Of a stretch of 21,237 bases of DNA, positions 10,730 to 19,952 are shown one piece after another. The stretch lies in the NCBI GenBank assembly GCA_015680685.1, contig MNCI01006618.1:53423-74659 (forward strand). Reading direction: 5' to 3'. The notes beneath the pieces were generated by a model that worked only from the letters and a program-made list of their open reading frames with translations, was not told where the DNA came from and ran no database searches. Position numbers and translations under genes: made by a program. The first letter of the stretch is position 1. Every line of letters begins with the position of its first letter. This DNA is from Gnetum montanum (Eukaryota > Streptophyta > Gnetopsida > Gnetales > Gnetaceae).

Positions 10730-13700
10730 CTAAAATAATGAGCACCTATTTGAATTTCGTAGAAGTGCCCAACTTCTACCCATTAATGTTCTCAGATTAA
10801 GGGGTGGAAGTTGGCGACGCTCATATTCCAATGTATCTATGCCTTCGTAATTGGCATGAATCTTTCCCCCAGTTCGTTCCATGCATGTTTTTCGGTAGCT
10901 CTTTCGAGTAGCTGCCAACCACGGGGTGTCTACTAGTTATTGTGTGGTTGCTACATATAGGCATCTTTGTTGCAAAGTTTCAAGGGCACACCTGTTGCAT
11001 GGAGGAGGTGTGGAGCATTCCTCCATGTCATCACCCGATGAATCACTGTATGTGATGCATAGAACTTTCCTCTTCTCGATCTTTCCATAAATGTTTACCT
11101 TAGAGATTTCCAAGGAAAGATCATGAATTTCTAGGCATGCATCTACTATACTCAGCCATGCCCTTTTCATTATAATTGGGAAGTCCCCTTCATTGTTGCT
11201 AACTTCTATGACTAGGAAATCAGCTGGGTATGGCCAACCACACACAGTGGTAACAATGTCCTCCACCAATCCCAAGGGAATGATGATGGACTGGTCTACC
11301 AGCTCTAGTTGGATGTTGCTCTTCTTAAGTTGGGGCAGGTTCCAGGCTTGATACATTTCTTGTGAAATTAAGTTGACTCTGGAACCTAAGTCAAGAAGAG
11401 CCCTATGAGGTTCATTCCCAGCGACTTGGAGATAGATTAAGGGACTCCCAGGGTCAGATAGTTTCCTAGGAAGGTGGCCTACCTTGATCCAATCGGTTAC
11501 AGTATGTGTTAACATAACCGTCTGCATGGAGCTCTGATTTTGGTTTGAAGGGAGCTCCGAAGCCTTATGTGTTGGAGGAGTGATCACATACTCAACCGCT
11601 TGTTGTTGTGAGAGCTTGTCTGGCCTTTTGGTTCTGAAGAACGGTCTTCTCTTTTTACGGTTGTCAGAACCAATAGTAGGTTGAATGTTTATAGCTCTCA
11701 TAGCGTTGCGTTGCTGTGGTTGAGTAGGGAGTTCCCCTTGCATTGTTGGATCAGGAGGTGTTATGGGAACTACATGTGAAATAGGTGTGGACTGATTAGG
11801 AGGATGGTATGGATGTGGAGGAGAAGTAGTCCTTCTAAAGTACTCCCAAACTTGGTAGTACCGTTGGGGAGTTATGTGACCCATGGAGTCACTTGAAGAA
11901 ACCGGCTGCTGCATGTAGTATCCATATGGGTCTGGCTGCTGGTAAGGGTATTGATGTTTAGGTGGTGGCATCCCCCATGACTGTGGGTATTACCACTGCT
12001 GATGTTGTCTGATGGGTTGTGATGGAGTTCCACTTGGATAGTACATTAATGGTTGGTGGAACTGTCTTGGGTTACCTTGAGGAGAAGGTAACCTTCAGGG
12101 TGTCTGCCATTGATTAAGTCTTAGGTTGAGCGCATACACCCCAGACTCTTGTATATGTGAGATGATTGGACAACATCCCTTAGGATGGTCATAGTGACAG
12201 ATCTCACATCCACTGTCATCGTCTATGTCCAAATCCACAACCTCATCAGAGATAGTTATTTTCCCCTTACCCTTGTCACATGCAGGGCCTAAATCTCTCC
12301 ACTTTGTCTTGTCCTTGTCACTACTTCGTTCCTCCTTGGACTCCTCTACGATTTTCAGGACAAGTTCAAGTCTACTATCCAAGGAGTCTTGTATCTGATC
12401 TACCTTAGCCGCCACTTCTGTTGTTAGCTTCTAAAGTGGCAAGGTTTTCCTATTTACCAACTCTTCTATTGGTGACTCATCCTCTTCATCGCAAAATCTC
12501 ACTCCCTTCTTTCAAAGAGAGGGATCACGATTGTATTCTTCCGCACTTTCCCTTTTCCGTAGCTCCCCTTCTTCTTTGGCTACTTGTTCCAACAAGCGAT
12601 GAACTTTATGGGATCTAAGTTCTGATAATCACCCTTGGGCATAAGTCCCAAGGGTTCTCCTAGTCTCATACCTTAGCCCATCTACGATGTGGAGGAGTTG
12701 ATCCCGCTGTGCATAACCATGGCCCAAGCAACGATGTAACAATGCGTAGTAGTGGCCCATGGCAGCATCCAAGGGTTCATGAATACCTTTCTTCCATCCT
12801 TGGATCTACTTACGCAAGTTAGACACTCTGGAGTATGTTTGATATTTATCATTGAACAACTCTAACATCATACTCCACCTCTTGATGGTTTTCGATTCCA
12901 AGGACCAGTACCAACTCTCTGTTTCTTTGATAAGTGTCCTAGGAAACAACTTTAGTTTTTGCCACTCGTTTTCTATGTTTTGCAAGGCGCAGGCATCATG
13001 AAATGCCTGTAAATGATTTTGTGGATCCATGTTGTATCCCCCTTCAAAGCGTGGGATGTTATTCATGTATAAGCGTTTGATCCGACTATCTTTTAAATGC
13101 CTTGTTGGAATTCTTACTGCCTCCGTTATATCTAGCATGCTTCGGGTGGCAAGTAGGGGTTCATCACAATCATCTCTTTCATGACGTCTATGATGTCTTC
13201 GGTGTTCCCTACTTTTCCTTTGTTCATGCCCTTGTCCTCGCTCTTGACTCTCTCATCGAGGTCTCTCATTTTTCTTACCTTTATCCTCACTGTTATGCTC
13301 TCTATGACTGCGCCCAGAGGTGGAAGAAGAGGGTGAGTGATGTGAAGAAGGGGAAGAAGAAGGAAAACCATTGTCATGACGATGTTTCTTGCCTTCCCTT
13401 CTATGGCTTTAGCCCCGATCGTGGTGATGATCTGAGTGCTCGTCCTTGTCATGTGTTGTTGTTCCCTCAGTGAACAGCTAGTGTTCACGGGGATCAGAAC
13501 CAAGGTTGTGTATCGTTGAGCATAGGTTCTGATACCTCACCTCCTCACTTTCGTTAGGAGGGGAAACATCTTTCGATAGAGAACCCGTGATAAGTGGTTC
13601 TCCATCTCCAGTTTCACTTAGGACGTGCGGGACCTCTTTGCCCTTCAACAATGTATGTTGGCTCTCCTACCTTAAGTCCCTCATACGTTGTAAAGCTGTG

Positions 13701-14026
13701 GGATAGTAATCCCTTGTGTCAAAATCTCCCACAACGTATTCAGCATAAAATTTCGTCATGCCGATCTGTGCCAAAGCACGGAGAAGCATGTTGGGGACTG
13801 CACGATCTGGAGGTAACACTATGTTACCTTGCAAGTCTCTCCAGCACATCTATTCATCCTAATGGAAGATAAAAGTAAAGTTAGGTATATACTCATCGGG
13901 ATGAGTATATGTCACCCTATATTGTTGAGGAATTGGCGGATTTAGGTTATGTGTTTTTGATTGCCGACTGTTTCTTGTATTATCCCTAGGCGGTGTATTG
14001 TTCTTGTGAGAAGAAGAAGAAGACAT
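10730..14026 (-). pseudogene. Gag-protease polyprotein of element B, inactivated by stops
   Basis: A single frame of 1,099 codons from ATG 14026 (beginning MSSSSSHKN) to TAG 10730. Order of parts: N-terminal module (residues 1 to about 195); His/Arg/Ser-rich linker (about 195-285); retrotransposon gag core (about 290-460, with PRFEGGYNMDPQNHLQAFHD and LFNDKYQTYSRV); zinc-knuckle-like CEICHYDHPKGCC (near 610); Pro/Gln/Tyr-rich segment (about 685-800); retropepsin with catalytic-type LLDLGSRVNLI near 877 and a C-terminal PIIMKRAWL near 950, where relatives usually have PIILGRPWL. Gag would build the particle and the protease would mature it. About 13 in-frame stops occur but no frameshift was found over 3.3 kb. 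At one stop (RK*IQ, TAG) element D keeps CAA. The protease uses DLGS, not DSG or DTG; DLG(A/S) is usual in this plant clade. No reverse transcriptase follows. Frame 13132-13503 is a shadow. Confidence 0.88.
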
Positions 14027-14147
14027 TATGTCTTATAGGTGTGCTGATTTTACCATTATATAAATTTTGTTTAATTAACCCTAAGGTTCGTTTAAGCTTC
14101 CAACGATGTAGATGATCTCTTATGTTCTACTTAGCACACAAACACTT

Positions 14148-14167
14148 AGTCCTCGGCAACGGCGCTA
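14148..14167 (-). promoter_or_regulatory. Primer-binding site of element B (tRNA-Asp)
   Basis: The minus strand reads TAGCGCCGTTGCCGAGGACT, one base after the 5' LTR. Its first 18 bases match the complement of the plant tRNA-Asp(GUC) 3' end at 16 positions. The tRNA 3' sequence is taken from general knowledge. Confidence 0.9.
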
Positions 14168-14623
14168 ATGATGAGTGGTGAGGTACCCCTACACTCAACC
14201 ATACGAATACGAGCGTAACATGCCCGATCCGATCGAACTCTGCAGACTAAGTGCCTACATGCCTTATGGAACACTTAAGGTTAATTATTCATTATCTTCC
14301 CAAACTTACTTGTAGTTGTCACGGTGTATGGTTAAGTAAGTCTGAGGTATATGATTTTTATGTCTTTTTATGTTTTATCTCCTATGCTATTGAGTTGAAG
14401 GGTTGAGAAGACTAATTACTAACTTTAACTAATGAACTAAGTCTAAATTAACCTAGCATNGTCGTTGCTTGAAGCAGTCGTACTAAGGCACTTAACTAGG
14501 AGAGAAGGGTTGAGAGAGGTTTAATTCATAATAAAGCATGCAAATGGAAAACAGTAACAAACATTAAATAAAATCCTATTTAGCCTATTCCATGCACTGC
14601 AACGTTTATCCAAGAAGTTCATC

Positions 14624-14629
14624 TTTATT
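14624..14629 (-). terminator. Polyadenylation signal AATAAA in element B 5' LTR
   Basis: AATAAA on the minus strand, collinear with 8407-8412. In a 5' LTR it is present but would normally be bypassed. Confidence 0.4.
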
Positions 14630-14798
14630 GCCGTACACAAACTTGTGTTCAGGTACAATGTCTGCTCGAATAAAGATCCGTTCACTCTGGAGTTCCTACT
14701 ACGGGCACATGGAAAATATTCTATCTCTTGAGCGATCAATTTGCCAAAGTTTCACTGCAGTCTAAGCCTAGGATGGAAAACAACGGAGAGCTGCCTCT

Positions 14799-14806
14799 TA
14801 TTTATA
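14799..14806 (-). promoter_or_regulatory. TATA box of element B 5' LTR
   Basis: TATAAATA on the minus strand, about 100 bp inside the outer LTR end. It is the likely core promoter of the element, so U3 upstream of it is unusually short and made almost entirely of GATATC repeats. Confidence 0.75.
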
Positions 14807-14824
14807 GATTTCGCGGCACACTGT

Positions 14825-14898
14825 GATATCGCATACATGATATCGCAGGGGACGACGTGATATCGCGAGGGATGCGATATCGCGATGGCCATGATATC
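14825..14898. repeat. GATATC palindrome array, element B 5' LTR U3
   Basis: Five intact GATATC sites at 14825, 14839, 14859, 14876 and 14893, each followed by GC on the plus strand. This is the better-preserved version of the array at 8608-8671. Confidence 0.93.
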
Positions 14899-14909
14899 GC
14901 ATCTCGTCA

Positions 14910-14914
14910 AAGGG
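14910..14914. repeat. Target-site duplication, right copy (AAGGG)
   Basis: Identical to 7878-7882. It closes element B and confirms both outer boundaries. Confidence 0.93.
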
Positions 14915-15088
14915 TTTAATTGGTATTGTTTATATTGTTACCTCAAGTGTTCAATTCCTGAGGCATTAAATTGGTTATTGATTAATACAAAATTTTATTC
15001 CTATTTCCTATGTTGGTCCCCATGTACTATCAGTGAGTTTATTTGAACTCTTGTTTAATTTGATTGAAATTGTCTTTTTTGTGAACAG

Positions 15089-15388
15089 GCACTCAATTTT
15101 GTTTATCAGGATACTACAAAAAGCATTTCTACCTACATTCATGTCAGGGGCAGTGTATAACATCAAACACTATAAGCATGGATGTCATATCCTGGCAAGA
15201 GATGTTTCTTTCAAGAATACGTTCCTACCTAGGTTTATCTTGTCGAATTTTAGGAACTCTTTGTTGCTATTGGGGCAATCTGCTTGATTGTAGATGTAAT
15301 TTGCTACATACACAAAATTCATCCTTCTTCAAGATCCAAATCTCATCCTAAGAAAACTAAATTAGTTTCGATACTTGGATCAATTTGA
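15089..15388 (+). pseudogene. Relict gene, last exon-like block
   Basis: This block follows a good acceptor (polypyrimidine, then GTGAACAG) and stays in one phase for exactly 100 codons to a TGA. Legible parts are ALNFVYQDTTKSISTY, FVAIGAICLIVDVIC (a possible membrane segment) and YIHKIHPSSRSKSHPKK, a basic tail. Four internal stops (two TAA, two TAG) inactivate it. Removing element B brings it within about 1 kb of the block ending near 7032, so the two were probably consecutive exons. Family not recognised. The overlapping 84-codon frame at 15033-15287 runs across the acceptor site and is probably a shadow. Confidence 0.4.
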
Positions 15389-15546
15389 TTTAGGGACTAA
15401 TCTAATGTTATTATACAACTTTAAAATAGCATAGTCTATTCTGCTTTAATTTGAGAATTAGATATATATTAAAGCATTGGATATATATATATAAAAACTA
15501 GCCAAGATGATCAACTATGGAAGTCATTTTCTTGCTAAGATAAGTC

Positions 15547-15690
15547 ATGGAGAAATGTTCAAATAAAAGGAATAATTTGCACATTGTTTTCATTGATTTC
15601 AAGAAGGTTTATGATAGAGTTGCCAGAGAGATAATTGAGTGTATCCTAAATAGGAAAGATATCCTAATTGGATATATATGATACTATGTA
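15547..15690 (+). pseudogene. LINE reverse-transcriptase fragment (YDRV motif)
   Basis: From ATG 15547 the frame reads LHIVFIDFKKVYDRVAREI, which matches the FIDxxKAYDRV(P)RE block of non-LTR retrotransposon reverse transcriptases. D in FIDF is one of the catalytic aspartates of that family. The frame stops at TGA after about 45 codons and the expected continuation is missing. A related fragment at 16823-16960 is in the same orientation. Confidence 0.65.
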
Positions 15691-16822
15691 AGGTATATGT
15701 TATGGAGTTACAAATAGGAAGGTATCCTAATTGAATACAGTCAACTTGTTAAGTTAGATCTATTATACAGTTGTAAAACTTGGGTCTAATTTACTTGCAG
15801 TATGATAAAAACGTTTGGAATATGTTCAAAAATAATTTTGTTGTAGGAAATCTAGGTAAATGCTCAAAATCCATATAATATTTTATTAGCACAAGCAAAT
15901 ATGCTACCTATAGAAATTGTAGCTCTTCAAAAAATTTTACAATTTTATAAAAAAATGTTTGCTAGTCTTAGCATTCACTTATTCACATAAGTTTATAAGG
16001 TCACTTAGAAAAAAAGATGGTTCAATGATGGGAAAAATGACTTTAAAATGGAATATTGAAGATCAAGATTTAAATTTGAGCTTTAATGATCTTAAACCAA
16101 GGATTAGATAGAAGGCATTGAAGCATATGTGGGAACAACCATGTGGAAAAAACAATTTTATTTGTAGTAGATTCTAGGAGAATTCTTAACAAAAATACCT
16201 ACTTATTTAGTTGTTGCTATTTCTAGACAAAGTAAGGTAGCAATGACATGTTCTTGTGTAGTATTTCACTATCTATTAATTCAAACAAGGAAATCAATTA
16301 ATCTTTAAAGAGAACAATGCATCTATGGATTTTGTATGCACGTAGTAGTAGAAGATGGGCATGTCTTTATGAATTGTCCTTTCTTTATGCTCTTAGATTT
16401 AAATATAATGTTCAAGTAACAACTTTACCATATCTGTTTTAGTTGTAGCTGTCAATTTTGGGTCATTTTCTTGATGGGGTATTCAAGACCTATTATGACC
16501 ATATTAAAAGCCTTGTAATGAAAAAAAAATTCCTATAGACCCTTTGTGGTTTCATAAGGATTAAATTAAGCATTTCCATTTCCAAATAGAGTTTGCATTA
16601 TCTATGGGTAGACAACTTACTTTCCACTAATGATATGCCTGCATTAAATATTTTCTTTAAGCCTATATTTGTTTGCAATCATTATGGATAAATTGATTTA
16701 AGAAAGAAATTTCTTATAGTTGTTTGTAGTGACTTAAAGATGTTGGGCTTTTGCTCAACCATCAACCTTCCTAGGACTTACTTCATGGGAGGAGCATTGA
16801 AGCTCCCAATGATGATCCTTCT
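15691..16822 (+). other. Sequence separating the two LINE fragments
   Basis: The two reverse-transcriptase motifs are normally about 85 codons apart but here are about 1.2 kb apart, so roughly 1 kb is extra. It contains a 24-bp sequence seen twice (near 15638 and 15710, AAATAGGAA.GATATCCTAATTG-like). A coding-looking frame without known motifs lies at 15856-15990. Near 16318-16388 the frame QCIYGFC..VEDGHVFMNCPF resembles the zinc-binding end of plant reverse transcriptases (zf-RVT). Nothing here is intact. Confidence 0.35.
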
Positions 16823-16960
16823 TTATGGATGAGTTGATTAAAAAAATATAAAATGATATCCCTTGAGATATGCTCTTTGCAAATGATGGTATTGTTGGAC
16901 AAGTCTATGGAGCTCTTGCTAAAAAATGGAGACTTTAAAAAGAACCTTCAAATTAAAAGG
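16823..16960 (+). pseudogene. LINE reverse-transcriptase fragment (FADD-box region)
   Basis: The frame from 16826 reads MDELIKKI, stop, NDIP, stop, DMLFANDGIVGQV, then GALAKKWRL. This follows the family pattern MDELxxxIQ-VPWCMLFADDIVLV-KLExWR, but the catalytic FADD is FAND here (16876-16887), so the second aspartate survives while the first is lost. Several stops confirm decay. The frame appears to continue the fragment at 15547-15690. Confidence 0.62.
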
Positions 16961-19132
16961 GTGAAAAATTAGTATAAATGCAAGACATATCAACATGTCA
17001 ACCATATATATAGAACTTAGATAGAACATAGGTAAGAACATAACAATTTCTAATCATATCTAATAGGTGATATATTTAATCATTATTTACATGTAATAAG
17101 TTATGAGTTTGAATTATGCTTGAGGCATTGTTATGCTTATACCTAAATTCTACGTAAATTGTGTGGAAGTATCATGTTAATTATATATCTTAAGAAGGTA
17201 TGTAACCCTATTATTTCATATTGTCTTATAAAAAAGACAAAGGATACTACATTTACATTTTTATTACTTAACCTTTTAAAATTAAGTTCTACAATATAAC
17301 ATATGTTTACTTATGGTCTAAAAACATGTAAACATTCTTAATGATGCATGATCCAAAGATTTATGTCCTGAATTTGAACTTCTATACACATGTGATTACA
17401 AAAATTGGGGATTTTACATTAGACTTCATGCATAGATAACTACATTATAAATAGATGTGAAAATGTTATTTTAGTAACCATGCATGCAAGTACATAATTC
17501 ACTAAGAATAAGACAATTATCAATGTTTGAATTCAATTACAATACACAGCGCAATTCGAGCTCTACACTATTTGAGCTTATTTTTAAAATATTGAAATTA
17601 AATTAAAATAAGTTCAGAGGATAACCCTGGATGGGAGGGTCAGAGAGAAAACATTTACAACTTTGTTAAGTACTGCATTTAAGTTTGTCCGAATATTAGT
17701 TGATACCTTTGGCAAAACTTGAGCCTAAAATAACAGCCGTGCGAGGAAGTTTGGGATGCCAAAGTTCATCGTAATGATGCATCAACAACTTAATCATGAA
17801 TCTAAAGACCATTAAATAGTATGCTGTTGTGCTCCTCTCCTCAACTTAAAATTAGCATCATTTCTTTTGATTTTTCTTAACAAATGACGTCAATCATGGC
17901 GTGCAATAGCATTTGCTTATAGCTTGATCAAAACTAAAACCATGAATGTTCAAGGATGACCAACTCAGCCACATCGCCTCATATATAATAATGATGAAAA
18001 AAAAGGTCATAACCTCCTCTGTCGGCGCAGTTTATCGTTATTTGCCACGTTTTGCACAACCGTTCATAGCTGCCCCCAATAAATAAATAAAAATATGAAT
18101 TTGCATAAGGGAAGCCTTTACGAAAATTTGAGATTGTAGTAAATTTATTTTAAATAAAAATTTTTCTTTTCAAAAATTTTGAAAAAATTAAGAAGCTTTA
18201 AAAAAAATCAATGGAAAGAACTTGTAGGGCCTTGAGAAAGAAAATCTGCCTTGAAATAATTAAAAAACCTTTAAAAGAAATTGACCCTGTAACTTAAACC
18301 TTAGTTGTCTATTGCGGGCTATCACATTAATATTTACAAAAATTTTTCTTGAAATGTATAATCTAGCAATCAAAACAGTCCCAACACTGCTCAAAAAAAA
18401 AAAGAAATTACCAAAAGCATGAAAGTAGTAAGAAGAGATTGGACAAGTTTAACTCCTTCCATGGTTCAATTTTAACCATAGTTTTGGTTTTTTTCTTAAC
18501 GTTAAGAATTGCTCTAAAGGAAGTAAAAATGAATAAAATGGTGTGCATTTTCATTAACCATGCATTACATTTGTATTCCATGTCTATAATGAACTCATAG
18601 CTATAATGATTAAAAACCATGACATGTGATTATACTTTTGGTAAGAAAGAGCATACAAATTTCCTTAGCACGTTGAACATATATGCATAATGGAAAAAAT
18701 TGTGGAAAAAACTCTTTCTTTTTACAAAATGAAAAAATTGAAAAATCAAAATACTTGAACTTTGGAAATTCCAAACTTAAATTTGGAACCTTTATTTTAT
18801 TATTTTCAAATCCACACCACTTTTCTACTTACCTTGGTTGTCACCACACTCAATTTTTATGTTATTTGAATATGTATTCATGGGTCCCACCATTGCCTAC
18901 AAGCGAGTAAGCATGATAGATGATGGCAATAAAATATACATATGCTAGCAGTGTTGTAATAAATGCATACTAAGGAAGTTTTTATGCTCTTCCCTTCAGT
19001 AAAAGTGTGTTTTGAAAGTTAACTCTAGGCAAACTACATTTAAGTTCTCAAATGAACGCATCGTAAATCATGCCACAATCTTTCAAATCCAGCTATGAAT
19101 TGGTAAGGCAACCTCAATAGTTTTGCTCTCTA
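16961..19132. other. AT-rich intergenic stretch, no supported gene
   Basis: No RNA gene or conserved domain was seen. The open frames at 18408-18620 (-) and 18683-18910 (+) are AT-biased and carry no family features. A slightly GC-richer patch at about 17990-18080, next to a TATATAATA string near 17983, could be an old promoter, but no gene follows it. Confidence 0.45.
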
Positions 19133-19655
19133 TGATGAATGGTGAAGTAGTCCAACACCCAACCATATGACTCATAGCCCAGTCAAATTCCATGGACAAG
19201 GCAATGTAATTATGCTAGTAATTGGTTTAAGTTTGCAATTGTTGTCTTCCCATGTGAGCTAGTAAAATCCATGTGTATAATTTAAATCATGATGAGGTGT
19301 ATGATGCATTGATGTTGTAGGGCCATGTTACTCCTAGTAAACACAAGGTAAATAAAGTCGTTTCTAAATCTAAGGGTAAACGAATCTACTTTAGCCTAGT
19401 GCAATGGACATCTATTCCTAATTTTCCATAGACATCTTGGACTCATGTAATCATTACTAGGATCACCAAGTATTCCACTACTGGGTGAACCAAGTGATAA
19501 TACTACTGGGTTACCAAATGATCACACCTAATGCTCAAAATTAGTCATATCCATTCCACTTGACAACAAAAAAAGTAAAGTTCATGTGAAAGTAAACAGT
19601 AACTAAAAAAGTAGTAATTAGTAAGCTAAGTGAAAATAGTAAACATTATGCTAAG
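19133..19655 (-). repeat. Element C: LTR fragment truncated by element D
   Basis: Starts TGATGAATGG with no PBS outside, so this is the 3' end of an element or a solo LTR. It resembles the element A LTR in order and content. It breaks off at 19655, exactly where the TGATGAG terminus of element D begins, before its own TATA/U3 part. The simplest reading is that D inserted into it and the rest lies beyond the window. Confidence 0.7.
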
Positions 19656-19681
19656 TGATGAGTCATGAATTTGCTGGCTGT

Positions 19682-19748
19682 GATATCATTGTCGTGATAT
19701 CACATGGGCTATGATATCGCGTAGCCACGATATCGCGTACGCGATATC
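19682..19748. repeat. GATATC palindrome array, element D U3
   Basis: GATATC at 19682, 19696, 19713, 19729 and 19743, spaced 14-17 bp. The third to fifth are in GATATCGCG or CGCGATATC context. The array ends 18 bp before the TATA box. Confidence 0.93.
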
Positions 19749-19766
19749 ACGGCCCATCGCAATGTC

Positions 19767-19774
19767 TATAAATA
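19767..19774 (+). promoter_or_regulatory. TATA box of element D
   Basis: TATAAATA followed by AGAGGCGGC, identical in core context to element B. Transcription would start about 30 bp downstream. Confidence 0.75.
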
Positions 19775-19946
19775 AGAGGCGGCTTTCCCAATTTTAGGCA
19801 CTTAGATTTAGACCCTTAGCTAGACTCTTGCAGTTTTATCATTCCAAAGTTAGAATATTTCCCAGTGTATGCCCACAGTGTGGTGATTGTAATTGTACAG
19901 CATCCTTTATTTGAGTGTGACGTACTTGGACACGCACGTGATTGGA

Positions 19947-19952
19947 AATAAA
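19947..19952 (+). terminator. Polyadenylation signal AATAAA in element D LTR
   Basis: AATAAAGA about 175 bp after the TATA box, matching the position in element B LTRs. Confidence 0.45.

Larger units (their letters stand above)
7883..14909 (-). mobile_element. Element B: complete gag-protease-only LTR retrotransposon
   Basis: A 7,027-bp unit bounded by AAGGG target duplications. In transcription order: 5' LTR 14909-14169, tRNA-Asp PBS 14167-14148, gag-protease frame 14026-10730, 15-bp minisatellite 10653-10450, about 1.75 kb spacer, polypurine tract, 3' LTR 8682-7883. No reverse transcriptase, RNase H, integrase or envelope-like motifs were found in any frame of the 2 kb between the gag-protease end and the 3' LTR. 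The PBS type and DLGS protease place it with Athila/Tat-like Ty3/gypsy elements. Architecture resembles non-autonomous LARD or TR-GAG elements, so mobilisation would have been in trans. It sits in the putative last intron of the gene relic. Confidence 0.9.
14169..14909 (-). repeat. 5' LTR of element B (contains an N gap)
   Basis: 741 bp in the window, with ends TGATGAGTGG and TCTCGTCA on the plus strand. Against the 3' LTR it has about 25 extra bases near 14400 and is missing sequence around the N at 14460, where the assembly has collapsed. It would drive transcription of the element toward lower coordinates. The 72-codon frame at 14521-14739 is the LTR twin of 8304-8522. Confidence 0.93.

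Noticed and set aside
11971-11985. Fourth CCCCCATGACT match to the PPT-like motif
   Set aside because: It lies in the gag-protease coding frame (WGMPPP region) and the similarity stops before TAA; probably coincidence.
13132-13503. 123-codon minus-strand open frame in element B
   Set aside because: It is out of frame with the gag core. The true frame over the same bases gives the His/Arg/Ser-rich linker that runs into DEPLLATRSMLDI, which aligns with element D. The plus-strand frame 13102-13473 is likewise a shadow.
14821-14909. Regularly spaced repeats considered as a CRISPR-like array
   Set aside because: Repeats are 6-12 bp palindromes within an LTR promoter of a plant retrotransposon, without constant-length unique spacers.
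18683-18910. 75-codon plus-strand open frame
   Set aside because: Asn/Lys/Phe/Leu composition follows AT content; no domain, no splice context, no neighbouring coding evidence.
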